Source: Halosolutus amylolyticus (GTDB lineage: Archaea; Halobacteriota; Halobacteria; Halobacteriales; Natrialbaceae). Taken from it: a stretch of DNA of 64,000 nucleotides. The notes below the pieces were generated by a model that worked only from the letters and a program-made list of their open reading frames with translations, did no database searches and had not been told where the DNA came from. Position numbers and translations under genes: made by a program. Below are positions 36,251 through 44,591 of the stretch, piece by piece (positions within the stretch are counted from its first letter, which is position 1; each line of letters begins with the position of its first letter). The stretch spans positions 1 to 64,000 of the forward strand of contig NZ_JALIQP010000004.1 in assembly GCF_023566055.1 (NCBI RefSeq). Reading direction: 5' to 3'.

Positions 36251-37252
36251 ATGTCCCGCGCAGCCGAGTTGGGTTCCGTACTCGCGGGCACCGACTCGCT
36301 TGTCATCGTCTGCCACGACAACCCGGATCCCGACTGTCTCGCCAGCGCCCTCGCGCTGGAGACGATCGCGAACGAGCGGGACGTCGCCAGCGTGCGGACC
36401 GCCTACGGCGGGGAGATCTCCCACCAGCAAAACCGCGCGTTCGTCCGCATGTTCGACATCGACCTCCAGACGCTCGCTCGGACGGAGATCACGGCCGACG
36501 ACCGAGTTGCGTTCGTCGATCACGCTCGCCCCGGCGTCAACACCGAACTCGAGGACGTCGAACCGGACATCGTCGTCGATCATCACCCCGGCCCCGCGGT
36601 CGAGGCGGCGTTCGCCGATATCCGGACCGAGTACGGTTCGACGGCGACGATCTTCATCGAGTACCTGATGGATCTCGACGTCGACCTGACCACCCGGCTC
36701 GCGTCGGCGCTGCTCTTCGCCCTCCATCGCGAACGACTGGACTTCCTCCGGAACCCGACTCGGCGCGAGTACGAGGCCGCCCTCGCCGTCTTCCCGGATG
36801 CCGATCTCCCGACGCTCGAGCAGCTGTACGGGAGCGCGTTCTCGGCGGCCACGATCGACGCCATCGGGCAGGCGATCGCGAGTCGGGAGCGGCGGGGCTC
36901 GTCGATGATCGCGAACGTCGGCGACACGAGCGAGACCGACGCACTTCCGCAGGCGGCGGACTACCTGCTCAACCTCGAAGGCGTGGACACGGTGCTGGCA
37001 TACGGCGTCGTCGGCGATGCGGTTCGACTCAGTGCGCGCTCGATCGACCCGAGAATTCACATTGGGACCGCGCTACAGACCGGGTTCGACGAACTCGGCT
37101 CCGTCGGCGGCCACCACGACATGGCCGGCGGCCGCATCGAACTCGATCGGTTCGACAGCGTCGTCGACGCGGATACACCCGAGGAGGCCCTGGAGGAGGT
37201 CGACGAACCGATGACTCGCCGGTTCTTCGACGCTCTCGGACTCGACGAGTGA
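36251..37252 (+). CDS. DHH-family phosphoesterase
   Basis: 333 residues from ATG 36251. Motifs CHDNPDPDCLAS (21-32), FVDHARPG (88-95) and VDHHPG (109-114) form the metal site; LNLEGVDTVLAYGVVGD and VGGHHDMAGG mark the DHHA1 half. It is a close paralogue of the 371-residue protein at 9629-10744, lacking that protein's disordered N-terminus. Presumed activity is hydrolysis of short oligonucleotides or pAp. Two copies in 27 kb suggests related but separate duties. Confidence 0.88.
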   Translation: MSRAAELGSVLAGTDSLVIVCHDNPDPDCLASALALETIANERDVASVRTAYGGEISHQQNRAFVRMFDIDLQTLARTEITADDRVAFVDHARPGVNTELEDVEPDIVVDHHPGPAVEAAFADIRTEYGSTATIFIEYLMDLDVDLTTRLASALLFALHRERLDFLRNPTRREYEAALAVFPDADLPTLEQLYGSAFSAATIDAIGQAIASRERRGSSMIANVGDTSETDALPQAADYLLNLEGVDTVLAYGVVGDAVRLSARSIDPRIHIGTALQTGFDELGSVGGHHDMAGGRIELDRFDSVVDADTPEEALEEVDEPMTRRFFDALGLDE

Positions 37253-37275
37253 CCCACGCGACGTCGATCGGCCGA

Positions 37276-37731
37276 CTACTCGATGTCGATCGACTGTGAC
37301 TCGGATTCAGGCTCCCGTTTCGGGAGTCGAACCGTCAGGACGCCGTTGTTGAGACTCGCCTCCACGTCGTCGGCCACGACCAGCTCCGGGAGCCGAAGCC
37401 GTCGGCTGAACGACTGTTGCTTCCGTTCGTGTCGGATGAACTGCTCGTCACCTTCTTCGACCGCCTCTTCGCGCTCGCCGGTGATCGAGAGCCGATCGCC
37501 GGAGAGACGAAGATCGACGTCGTCGGTCTCGTAGCCGGGGACGTCGACGACGACCACGAACTCGTCCCCCTCGTCCGCGAGGTCGAGACTCGTCCCGGCG
37601 TCGGTCGAGAACTCGAGTTGCGATCGGTCCTCGAGCCCCGATTCCCACGTCCGGGTGGCGGTCTCGAACTGCTGGTTCAATCTGTCGAGCAACGCTTCGA
37701 TTCCCTCGAACGGGTTCGGTCTGTCTGCCAT
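37276..37731 (-). CDS. hsp20: Small heat-shock protein, Hsp20 family
   Basis: 151 residues. An N-terminal amphipathic arm (1-45) precedes the alpha-crystallin domain (about 46-140): FVVVVDVPGYETDDVDLRLSG, LSITGERE, RKQQSFSRRLRLPE and the closing A-S-L-N-N-G-V-L-T-V motif. The tail ends ESQSIDIE, an I-x-I type oligomer contact. Such proteins hold unfolding clients. Convergent with the DHH gene, 23 bases between. Confidence 0.95.
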   Translation of the reverse strand: MADRPNPFEGIEALLDRLNQQFETATRTWESGLEDRSQLEFSTDAGTSLDLADEGDEFVVVVDVPGYETDDVDLRLSGDRLSITGEREEAVEEGDEQFIRHERKQQSFSRRLRLPELVVADDVEASLNNGVLTVRLPKREPESESQSIDIE

Positions 37732-37908
37732 GTGTTCACCTGGCTCTGTAGGTCGCCGACTGCGAAAAAGACCATCTGCGACGGCGGTGACGGTCAGTTC
37801 GCCGAACAGGTCCCGATCGGAGTCGGGCGGAACCGGGTCCCCGTTCGAGTTGCGGCAGAACCGAGGGGAGGGCTGGACGTTTTACCGCTCCCGGGCGTAC
37901 GGACTGCT

Positions 37909-38586
37909 ATGACGTCAGCACTGTTTATCGTCAGCGAAGAGGGCTACTGGGGCGAGGAGTGCGTCGAACCGCTCGAGACGCTCTCGAACGCGGGAGTCGA
38001 GATCACGGTCGCAACGCCCTCGGGTGGCCCGCCGCAGATCGACGAGCGATCGATCGACCCCGACGAGGTCGGCGAGGAGACCGCCGAACGCGTCCGGGAG
38101 GTCCACGAGACCGACGACCGACTGAACGATCCGATCCCGACCGCCCGGGCGGACGCCGAGGCCTACGACGCCGTTGTCTTCCCCGGCGGCCACGGGACCG
38201 AGTGGGACGTCAACCAGGACAGCCACGCCCGCGAGATCCTCCGGGACACGATCGAGGGCGACGGGAAAGCGATGGTCGTCTGTCACGCGGTCGGCATCCT
38301 CGCGTTCACCCGCGACAGCGACGCCGCGTTCCTCGTCCGCGATCGGGACGTCACCGGCTTCCCCAACGAGTGGGAGGAGGGGATCGTCGACGAGAACGAC
38401 TGTATGCCCGACGGGCGCAAACTGCCCTACTGGGTCGAAGACGAGGTGAAAACCGCAGGCGCGAACTGGGACGCCGAACTCGACCAGGACACGAGCGTCA
38501 CCGTCGACGGCGACCTCGTCACGGGTCGCGGGCCCGGGTCCTCGCGCGCCGCCGCGGAAACGCTCCTCGACGAACTCGGCGTCTAA
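37909..38586 (+). CDS. DJ-1/PfpI family protein
   Basis: 225 residues from ATG 37909. The nucleophile elbow MVVCHAVGI gives Cys125-His126, Glu18 lies in the first loop (WGEECVEP), and VVFPGGHGTEWDV is the class-I glutamine-amidotransferase-like signature with the D/E-rich acid residue. The length and GHGTEWD motif resemble Hsp31-type glyoxalase III/deglycases. A stress role fits the neighbouring Hsp20 gene on the other strand. Exact reaction unproven. Confidence 0.9.
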   Translation: MTSALFIVSEEGYWGEECVEPLETLSNAGVEITVATPSGGPPQIDERSIDPDEVGEETAERVREVHETDDRLNDPIPTARADAEAYDAVVFPGGHGTEWDVNQDSHAREILRDTIEGDGKAMVVCHAVGILAFTRDSDAAFLVRDRDVTGFPNEWEEGIVDENDCMPDGRKLPYWVEDEVKTAGANWDAELDQDTSVTVDGDLVTGRGPGSSRAAAETLLDELGV

Positions 38587-38694
38587 CGAACGGGCCGTCC
38601 ACCGCTCCCCGAAGGAGTACAGAACCGATCGAACTCTCGCCGCTGTCGAGCGCAATCGACTTCGTTTTCGAGATCGTATCACCGTACAGTACCG

Positions 38695-39012
38695 ATGTTC
38701 CCGCCACCGTTCTCGAACCGATCGATCGTCTCCGACGAGCTGAAGCCCTTCACGCAGGCGTATCGGGACGTCGTCATCTACGACGACACGGACGCGGACG
38801 ACCCGCTCTACGAGGGACCGATCGTCGTCCATCCGAACGGCTGGCTCGAACTCGAGGGGCAGCGACTCCTCTCGCCGGCCGCCGTCCACCACATCGATAT
38901 CTACGACGACGCCGAGGATCTCGACACGGACCACGATCGCTCCGACGGCGGTGGCGGTGATGATCGGTCCAGCGGTGACGACCACCGGACCAACCGGTTC
39001 AGTCCCCGGTGA
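38695..39012 (+). CDS. Conserved haloarchaeal protein of unknown function
   Basis: 105 residues. The ordered part (1-75) contains DVVIYDDTDADDPLYEGPIVVHPNGWLELEGQRLLSPAAVHHIDIYDD, and the tail is Asp/Gly/Ser-rich and disordered. No known domain recognised. It is preceded by a short AT-containing stretch and stands alone. Confidence 0.6.
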   Translation: MFPPPFSNRSIVSDELKPFTQAYRDVVIYDDTDADDPLYEGPIVVHPNGWLELEGQRLLSPAAVHHIDIYDDAEDLDTDHDRSDGGGGDDRSSGDDHRTNRFSPR

Positions 39013-39097
39013 TCGGCTTTTCGACCACACAGGGGTTCCATCCCGCCTGGATCGCTGAGTACGCCAGAGTTTAGGTGTTGCCAGGGGTGGCTCACCT

Positions 39098-40129
39098 ATG
39101 GAATACACGCGCCTCGGGGCGACCGGAACGACGGTTTCGCGACTGTGTTTCGGCACGTGGCGGTTCGGTCGCGAGACGGGCGGCGTCGTCGAGACCGATC
39201 AGGAACGGGCCCACGCCCTGCTCGACGCGGCGTGGGATCGCGGCATCAACTTCATCGACACGGCGAACGTCTACGGGACGCCCCACGGCACCAGCGAGGA
39301 GTTCGTCGGCGACTGGCTCGCGGACCACGATCGGGAAGATTTCGTCATCGCGTCGAAGGTCTACTTCCCGTTCGACGGCCGGGGCGAACCCGGGCCGAAC
39401 GATTCGGGACTCGGACGGAAGCACATCCGCGCCCAGATCGAGGGCACGCTCGACCGACTCGACACGGACTATCTCGACCTCTACTACATCCACCGCTGGG
39501 ACGAGAACACGCCGATCGAGGAGACCCTCTCGACGCTGACCGACCTCGTCCGAGAGGGAACGGTTCACTACCTCGGCGCGAGCACGATGGCCGCCTGGCA
39601 ACTCACGAAGGCCCTCTTCACGAGCGACGTCGAGGACGACGAGCGCTTCGCGGTCACGCAACCATTGTTCCACGCGGGCTACCGGGACGACATCACGGAC
39701 TATCTCGACGTCTGTGCAGACCAGGACCTCGCGGTCTGTCCGTACTCGCCGCTCGCGGGCGGCTTCCTGACCGGCAAGTACGAGCGCGTCGACGAGGACG
39801 ACCCGACGCGATTCGAAGGCCCCGAAGGCGCGCGCGGTTCGCTCTCCGATCGGTTCGAGGACTTCTACCTCTCCGAGCGCGGCTGGCACGTCCTGGACGA
39901 GATTCGTACGATCGCTGACGAACTCGACGCCACGCCGGCACAGGTCGCCCTGCGCTGGCTGATCGAGCAACCGGAGTTCACCTGCGTGCCGATCGTCGGC
40001 GCTCGCACGGTCGAGCAACTCGAGGAGAACGTCGGCGCGATCGACGTCTCGCTGTCCGACGACCAGTTCGATCGGATCGTCGACGCCCGCTACGACGAGG
40101 CCGGCGAGCGGTGGGGACACCGGACCTGA
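39098..40129 (+). CDS. Aldo/keto reductase
   Basis: 343 residues. Catalytic residues Asp54 and Tyr59 (FIDTANVYG), Lys87 (ASKVY) and His132 (YIHRWD) are present. Length and the PLAGGFLTGKY motif place it in the YajO/Gsp69/potassium-channel-beta-like AKR group. NADPH-dependent reduction of an unknown carbonyl substrate is expected. It differs clearly from the shorter AKR at 19386. Confidence 0.92.
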   Translation: MEYTRLGATGTTVSRLCFGTWRFGRETGGVVETDQERAHALLDAAWDRGINFIDTANVYGTPHGTSEEFVGDWLADHDREDFVIASKVYFPFDGRGEPGPNDSGLGRKHIRAQIEGTLDRLDTDYLDLYYIHRWDENTPIEETLSTLTDLVREGTVHYLGASTMAAWQLTKALFTSDVEDDERFAVTQPLFHAGYRDDITDYLDVCADQDLAVCPYSPLAGGFLTGKYERVDEDDPTRFEGPEGARGSLSDRFEDFYLSERGWHVLDEIRTIADELDATPAQVALRWLIEQPEFTCVPIVGARTVEQLEENVGAIDVSLSDDQFDRIVDARYDEAGERWGHRT

Positions 40130-40246
40130 ACCGGTTGCTCCGTCGCGACCGCTCGATCGGCCGACGCCATCCGAAACGTTCCAGTCAGCAGACACTGACT
40201 TCGTCGATGGGAAGTCGCTTTAGGGTGCACGTCGTTGCCCGATTCG

Positions 40247-41056
40247 ATGAAACGTCGGACGATCCTTGCGAGCGGCGGCGTCCTCGCGGGGACGGTCACC
40301 GCTGGCATTGCGAGTCGATCGTCTCCCGACGATCGACTGCTGTCGGCGGCCCGGGAACCCGGTGAGGCGGGTGCGGCTAGCAGAACCGAGGAATCGATCC
40401 TTCAGGGGACGGACCACGAGACGCCCTTGTTCGCGATCGACGCGCCGAGTGACGGCCCGACGGCGATGATCTTCGGGGGAGTCCACGGCGACGAGCGAAG
40501 CGGTATCGAGACCGCCCGCGAGGTCACCGAGTGGCAGCCCGATGCGGGACGGCTCGTCGTCGTCCCCGAGACCAACCGAATCGCCGTCGAAAACGACGAA
40601 CGGGAGGGCCCCGACGGCGACCTGAACCGTCACTTCCCGCCCGACGGCGAACCGACGAGCGAACTCGCACGCGGTGTCTGGGACGCCGTCGAGCGCTACG
40701 ACCCCGACGTGGTTCTCGACCTCCACCGATCGCTCGGGATCTACGGGCTCCACCGGGAGTTCGTCGGCCAGGCGGTCTTTCACTCGCCGGAGGCCCGCGG
40801 TGAGGCGCTCGCCGACGCGCTCGACGAGGTCGCCGTCCCGTGGTACCTGCCGTTCCACCGGTTTACGGCCCGCGAGAGTTCCCGCTCGGGATCGTTGCTC
40901 TTCCAGAAGGCTGCCCGCGACCTCGGCGCCAGCACGTACCTCTTCGAGACCACCGAGTTCCTGCTCGATCGATCGACGAGAGTCGAGATGACGCGACTGG
41001 CGACGGCCCACGTCCTCGCGATGCACGACCTGCTCGACGCGGAGGTGAGCGAATGA
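40247..41056 (+). CDS. Succinylglutamate desuccinylase/aspartoacylase-like M14 hydrolase
   Basis: 269 residues from ATG 40247. The N-terminus (KRRTILASGGVLAGTVTAG) looks like a Tat-type signal, suggesting export or anchoring. Zinc ligands His80 and Glu83 (GGVHGDERSG) and His160 (DLHRS) and a catalytic Glu in FETTEF (~234) are visible; NRHFPPDGEP follows the carboxypeptidase-like pattern. The family removes acyl or peptide groups from amino acids. Its stop overlaps the next ATG. Confidence 0.85.
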   Translation: MKRRTILASGGVLAGTVTAGIASRSSPDDRLLSAAREPGEAGAASRTEESILQGTDHETPLFAIDAPSDGPTAMIFGGVHGDERSGIETAREVTEWQPDAGRLVVVPETNRIAVENDEREGPDGDLNRHFPPDGEPTSELARGVWDAVERYDPDVVLDLHRSLGIYGLHREFVGQAVFHSPEARGEALADALDEVAVPWYLPFHRFTARESSRSGSLLFQKAARDLGASTYLFETTEFLLDRSTRVEMTRLATAHVLAMHDLLDAEVSE

Positions 41057-41361
41057 GGGCGACGCCGGACGCGGTGCGACGGATCGCGACCAGCCCCGCG
41101 ACGATCGGTACCTACGCCCTCCTGGTCGTCCCCTTCGCGCTGGGCTGGATCGACGCGCGATTGTTCTCGCCGCTCGCGCTCCCGGGCTACCTGCTCTACG
41201 GGATCGGGACGGCGATCGGCAACGCCCTCGCGCCGCGGTTCGAGTTCTGGATCTACTGGGTCCCGTTTCTCGTCGGGACCTACGGGATCGCGAGCGTCGT
41301 CGGCGTCGGGTACGAGTGGTGGCGCGATCGGCCGGGCGGCGGTTCGCGCGGCGGTCGGTGA
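41053..41361 (+). CDS. Small membrane protein coupled to the M14 hydrolase
   Basis: 102 residues starting at ATG 41053 inside the hydrolase stop (ATGA). Two or three membrane helices (about 17-50 and 64-90) follow an Arg-containing N-terminus, ending in a Gly/Arg tail. Family not recognised. The overlap implies co-translation with the hydrolase, perhaps as a membrane partner. Confidence 0.7.
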   Translation: MRATPDAVRRIATSPATIGTYALLVVPFALGWIDARLFSPLALPGYLLYGIGTAIGNALAPRFEFWIYWVPFLVGTYGIASVVGVGYEWWRDRPGGGSRGGR

Positions 41362-41487
41362 CGATGGGTTGACGCGGTGGCGGTGCGTCGGCGGGGCAAG
41401 ACGGATCCCGCGAAAGTCGCCCGATCCGGTCCCGTCGCGTTACCGCGAATCAGTCCCTTTTTACGCGATGCCGGGGAAGGATCGGCT

Positions 41488-41688
41488 ATGAGTTTCGAGG
41501 AAGACGATCGCGTCGTCCTGCACGACGAGCACAGCGAGTTCGACGGCGAGACGGGGACGATCACCCAGACGATGGAATCGATGTTCGGCGACGTCACCTA
41601 CACGATCAGCTTCGAGGACGGCCAGGAGGCCGGCGTCCCCGAGGACGCCCTCGAGGCGGCCGAGGACGAGGACGCCGACGAAGAGTAA
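41488..41688 (+). CDS. Small acidic protein, SH3-like
   Basis: 66 residues: DRVVLHDEHSEFDGETGTITQTMESMFGDVTYTISFEDGQEAGVPEDALE, an SH3/KOW-like small barrel pattern, followed by an acidic tail. Similar DUF1918-like haloarchaeal proteins exist. CTTTTTACG about 25 bases before the ATG could be the TATA element. Function unknown. Confidence 0.7.
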   Translation: MSFEEDDRVVLHDEHSEFDGETGTITQTMESMFGDVTYTISFEDGQEAGVPEDALEAAEDEDADEE

Positions 41689-41739
41689 CGGAGTCGCTGG
41701 CCACCGGCCAGATACTCGACCCGCGATCGGAGGACACTG

Positions 41740-42195
41740 ATGCCACAGATCCCGCTTCACTACGTCGATTTACGCACGTTCTGCTACGCCACGGAGGACG
41801 AGAAGCGCGTCGAGGAGGCGCTTCGAACCTTCCTGCCCGACAGCGACGAGGACGACGAGCCCTTCGAGATCGAACGGGCCGAGAGCGAGGGCCACTACGG
41901 CGATCGGATCCTCGTCCTTTCGGCGCGGGTCGAGAACGCCGACGACGTGCGCCACGTTCTCTCGCGACTGGCCGACCTCGAGGAGTTCGAGCGGTTGATC
42001 GACGAACTCGACGATCGGGTGACCGAGAACACGGAACTCTTCTTGCGACTGGACAAGCAGGCCGCGTTCGAGGGGACGGTCCGACTCGGCGACGGGATCA
42101 CCTTCCGCGCGAAAGTCGAGGCCTACCCCGCCAAGAAAGAACAGGCGGTCGAGAACGCCGAGGAAGTCCTCGAGCGCCTTCGAGACGAGGACTGA
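41740..42195 (+). CDS. RNA-binding protein (exosome-linked, DUF54 type)
   Basis: 151 residues. HYVDLRTFCYATEDEKRVEEALRTFLP, then ESEGHYGDRILVLSARVENADDVRHVLSRL and LFLRLDKQAAFEGTVRLGDGITFRAKVEAYPAKKE match the archaeal RNA-binding family PF01877. Members occur near exosome and L37Ae genes and are thought to bind RNA. Here it follows the small SH3-like gene by 51 bases. Confidence 0.88.
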   Translation: MPQIPLHYVDLRTFCYATEDEKRVEEALRTFLPDSDEDDEPFEIERAESEGHYGDRILVLSARVENADDVRHVLSRLADLEEFERLIDELDDRVTENTELFLRLDKQAAFEGTVRLGDGITFRAKVEAYPAKKEQAVENAEEVLERLRDED

Positions 42196-42310
42196 CGCCC
42201 GCCGGGATCGGGTCGCCGGTCACGATCAGATCGCGTTCGTTCGGCGATCGCAACTTCCTGCCGTCCGTTCGAGTTCCGGATCGATCGACACGCGGTCCGG
42301 AACGCATTTG

Positions 42311-42324
42311 ACTGACCAGTCAGT
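42311..42324. promoter_or_regulatory. Palindromic operator of the TetR-MATE operon
   Basis: ACTGACCAGTCAGT is a perfect inverted repeat (6-bp arms around CA) ending 22 bases before the TetR start at 42347, over the expected transcription start. TetR-family repressors commonly bind such palindromes in their own promoters, so autorepression is likely. Confidence 0.7.
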
Positions 42325-42346
42325 AAGTTCGTGTCGTACCTACCCG

Positions 42347-42973
42347 ATGTCGGACGAGACGATCGACGATCTCATGGATGCGACGTATCGCGCGCTCTGC
42401 AAACACGGCTATGCGGACCTGACGATGCAGGATATCGCGGCGGAATCGGACAAGAGCAAGGGGACGCTTCACTACCACTTCGACGGCAAGGCGGACCTTC
42501 TCGAGTCGTTTCTGGCGTATCTGCTCGATCGGTTCGAGGAGCGAACCGAGTCCGTTCCCGGCGAGACGCCGGCCGATCGACTCCACGCGCTCTTCGACGA
42601 ACTGCTGACGCCGACGGACGAGGAAGCCGCCGCGGAGTTTCGAACGGCGGTGCTCGAGATCAAGGCCCAGTCGCCGTACAACGAGGCCTACCGCGAGCGA
42701 CTCCAGGAGTTCGATCGCGCGTTGCACGACCGGATCGCGGATCTCGTCGCGGCGGGGATCGAGGCCGGCCAGTTCCGGTCGAGCGTCGACCCCGACGAGA
42801 CGGCGGAGTTTCTCGTCACCGTCTTTCACGGCGGGCAGACCCGGGCGGCGGCGGTCGATCGCCCGCTCGATCGGACGAAGGCGTCCGTCCACGAGTACAT
42901 CGACGCGGTGTTGCGATCGGACGCGGCGGTCGGTGAGGGTGGCGACGACGGGCAGCGGGGAGCGGACGAATGA
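42347..42973 (+). CDS. TetR/AcrR family regulator
   Basis: 208 residues from ATG 42347. The helix-turn-helix is LTMQDIAAESDKSKGTLHYHFDGKADLLESFLAYLL (about 26-61). The C-terminal ligand domain resembles the BetI/TetR_C_6 type. The operator at 42311-42324 precedes it and the MATE gene overlaps its stop (ATGA), so it most likely represses this efflux operon until an inducer binds. Confidence 0.92.
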   Translation: MSDETIDDLMDATYRALCKHGYADLTMQDIAAESDKSKGTLHYHFDGKADLLESFLAYLLDRFEERTESVPGETPADRLHALFDELLTPTDEEAAAEFRTAVLEIKAQSPYNEAYRERLQEFDRALHDRIADLVAAGIEAGQFRSSVDPDETAEFLVTVFHGGQTRAAAVDRPLDRTKASVHEYIDAVLRSDAAVGEGGDDGQRGADE

Positions 42974-44406
42974 GCCTCGCGGATCGGCTCTCCGGCCTCT
43001 TCAAGAGCCGCGATGAGTTCGATCTGACCTCGGGGAGCATCGCGTGGCCGCTATTCTACCTTTCCCTGCCGATCGTCGTGACGAACCTGTTGCAGACGGC
43101 CTACAACCTCATCGACACGTTCTGGCTCGGTCAGTACAGCACGAACGCGCTCGCGGCCATCAGTTTCGCGTTCCCGATGGTGTTCCTGCTCATCTCGGTC
43201 GGGATGGGACTGTCGGTCGCGGGGAGCGTCCTCGTCGCCCAGCACGTCGGCGCGGACGAGGAGGCCGAGGCGGAGTACGCCGCCTCCCAGACGGTAGCGC
43301 TGTCGTTGCTGCTGGCGTTCGTCATGGGGATCGTGGGCTACGTGTTCGTCGAGGACCTGCTCTCGGTGTTCGGTGCCTCGCCGGAGGTGTTGCCCCTCGC
43401 CACGGCCTACATGCAGGTCATTTCGCTCGGCCTCGCGTTCATGTTCGGCTTCTTCGTCTTCATCGCGCTCATGCGCGGCTACGGGGACACGATCACCCCG
43501 ATGCTCGTGATGTTCGGCTCGGTCCTGCTCAACGTCGTGCTCGACCCGTTCCTGATCTTCGGCTGGGGACCGTTCCCCGAACTCGGAATCCAGGGAGCGG
43601 CGGTCGCGACGGTCTTCTCGCGGGCGCTCGCGCTCGCGGTCGGCCTCGCGATCATGCTCCGGGGGACCAGGGGCGTCCGGATCCGACTCCGACAGATGCG
43701 CCCGGATCTCTCGTACGCCCGGAAACTCGTCGGGATCGGCGTCCCGGCCTCGGTCGAGGGGATGGGCCGGGCGCTGTCGATCAACCTGTTGCTGGTCATC
43801 GTCGGCCTGTTCCCGACGACCGTCGTGGCCGCATACGGGATCGGGACGCGCGTGTTCTCGGTCATCTTCCTGCCCGCGATCGCGATCGCTCGCGGCGTCG
43901 AGACGATGACCGGGCAGAACGTCGGGGCCGGGAAACCGGATCGGGCCCAGGCCGCCGCCGACTTCGCGTCCCGCGTCATGTTCGTCGTCCTCGGCGCGCT
44001 CGGCGTCGTCGCGTGGCTCGGCGCGCGACCGATCGTCGCCGTGTTCACCACCGACCCGGAAGTCGTCGACATCGGCGTGAGTTTCCTCCGGTACGTCGCG
44101 CCGTCGTTCGGCTTCATCGGCGTCATGCGCTCGTACAACGGCAGTTTCCGCGGGACCGGGAAGACGCTGACCGCCGCGGCGATCGTCCTCGTGACCTATG
44201 CCGTCGTCCGACTCCCCGTCGCCGCGGTGCTCTCGCAGACGATCGACTACCGCGGGATCTGGATCGCTTTCGCCGCCTCGAACGTTATCGGTGCCGTCCT
44301 CGCGTACGGCTGGTACCGCAGGGGAACCTGGCGAAACGTGGACGTGACGGGCGACGAGGCGACGCCCCAGTTCGGTGAGGACGTCGAGGTCAGCACCGAC
44401 GACTGA
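42970..44406 (+). CDS. MATE family efflux transporter
   Basis: 478 residues, 12 membrane helices in two six-helix halves. The first half carries LSLPIVVTNLLQTAYNLIDTFWLGQYS and the second SYARKLVGIGVPASVEGMGRAL. MATE carriers export drugs or dyes in exchange for Na+ or H+. A polar tail (residues ~455-478) ends EDVEVSTDD. Start overlaps the TetR gene. The repeat copy 2 begins at its stop codon. Confidence 0.94.
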   Translation: MSLADRLSGLFKSRDEFDLTSGSIAWPLFYLSLPIVVTNLLQTAYNLIDTFWLGQYSTNALAAISFAFPMVFLLISVGMGLSVAGSVLVAQHVGADEEAEAEYAASQTVALSLLLAFVMGIVGYVFVEDLLSVFGASPEVLPLATAYMQVISLGLAFMFGFFVFIALMRGYGDTITPMLVMFGSVLLNVVLDPFLIFGWGPFPELGIQGAAVATVFSRALALAVGLAIMLRGTRGVRIRLRQMRPDLSYARKLVGIGVPASVEGMGRALSINLLLVIVGLFPTTVVAAYGIGTRVFSVIFLPAIAIARGVETMTGQNVGAGKPDRAQAAADFASRVMFVVLGALGVVAWLGARPIVAVFTTDPEVVDIGVSFLRYVAPSFGFIGVMRSYNGSFRGTGKTLTAAAIVLVTYAVVRLPVAAVLSQTIDYRGIWIAFAASNVIGAVLAYGWYRRGTWRNVDVTGDEATPQFGEDVEVSTDD

Positions 44407-44488
44407 TACGGACTGCTGTACCGATGTACCGGCACGACCGCGACCCTGGCCTGCGGTTGTGCCGGAGCTGACGTACAGCAATCCGTAC
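44406..44488. repeat. Dispersed palindromic intergenic repeat, copy 2
   Basis: ATACGGACTGCTGTACCGAT with GTACCGGCAC as left arm; right arm about 44459-44488 ends ACAGCAATCCGTAC and is the inverse with a few mismatches. The left arm differs from copy 1 (32685) at one of its first 20 bases. It begins at the MATE stop. Confidence 0.65.
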
Positions 44489-44591
44489 GAACGGGGTTCG
44501 ATCCGATCCGGTCTCCAATCAGCGGTTCCGACGTCGGCGACCCGCCCGCACGAGCGGGGGCCTTTTGCCCTCCGCCCGTAATCCTGAGTGT

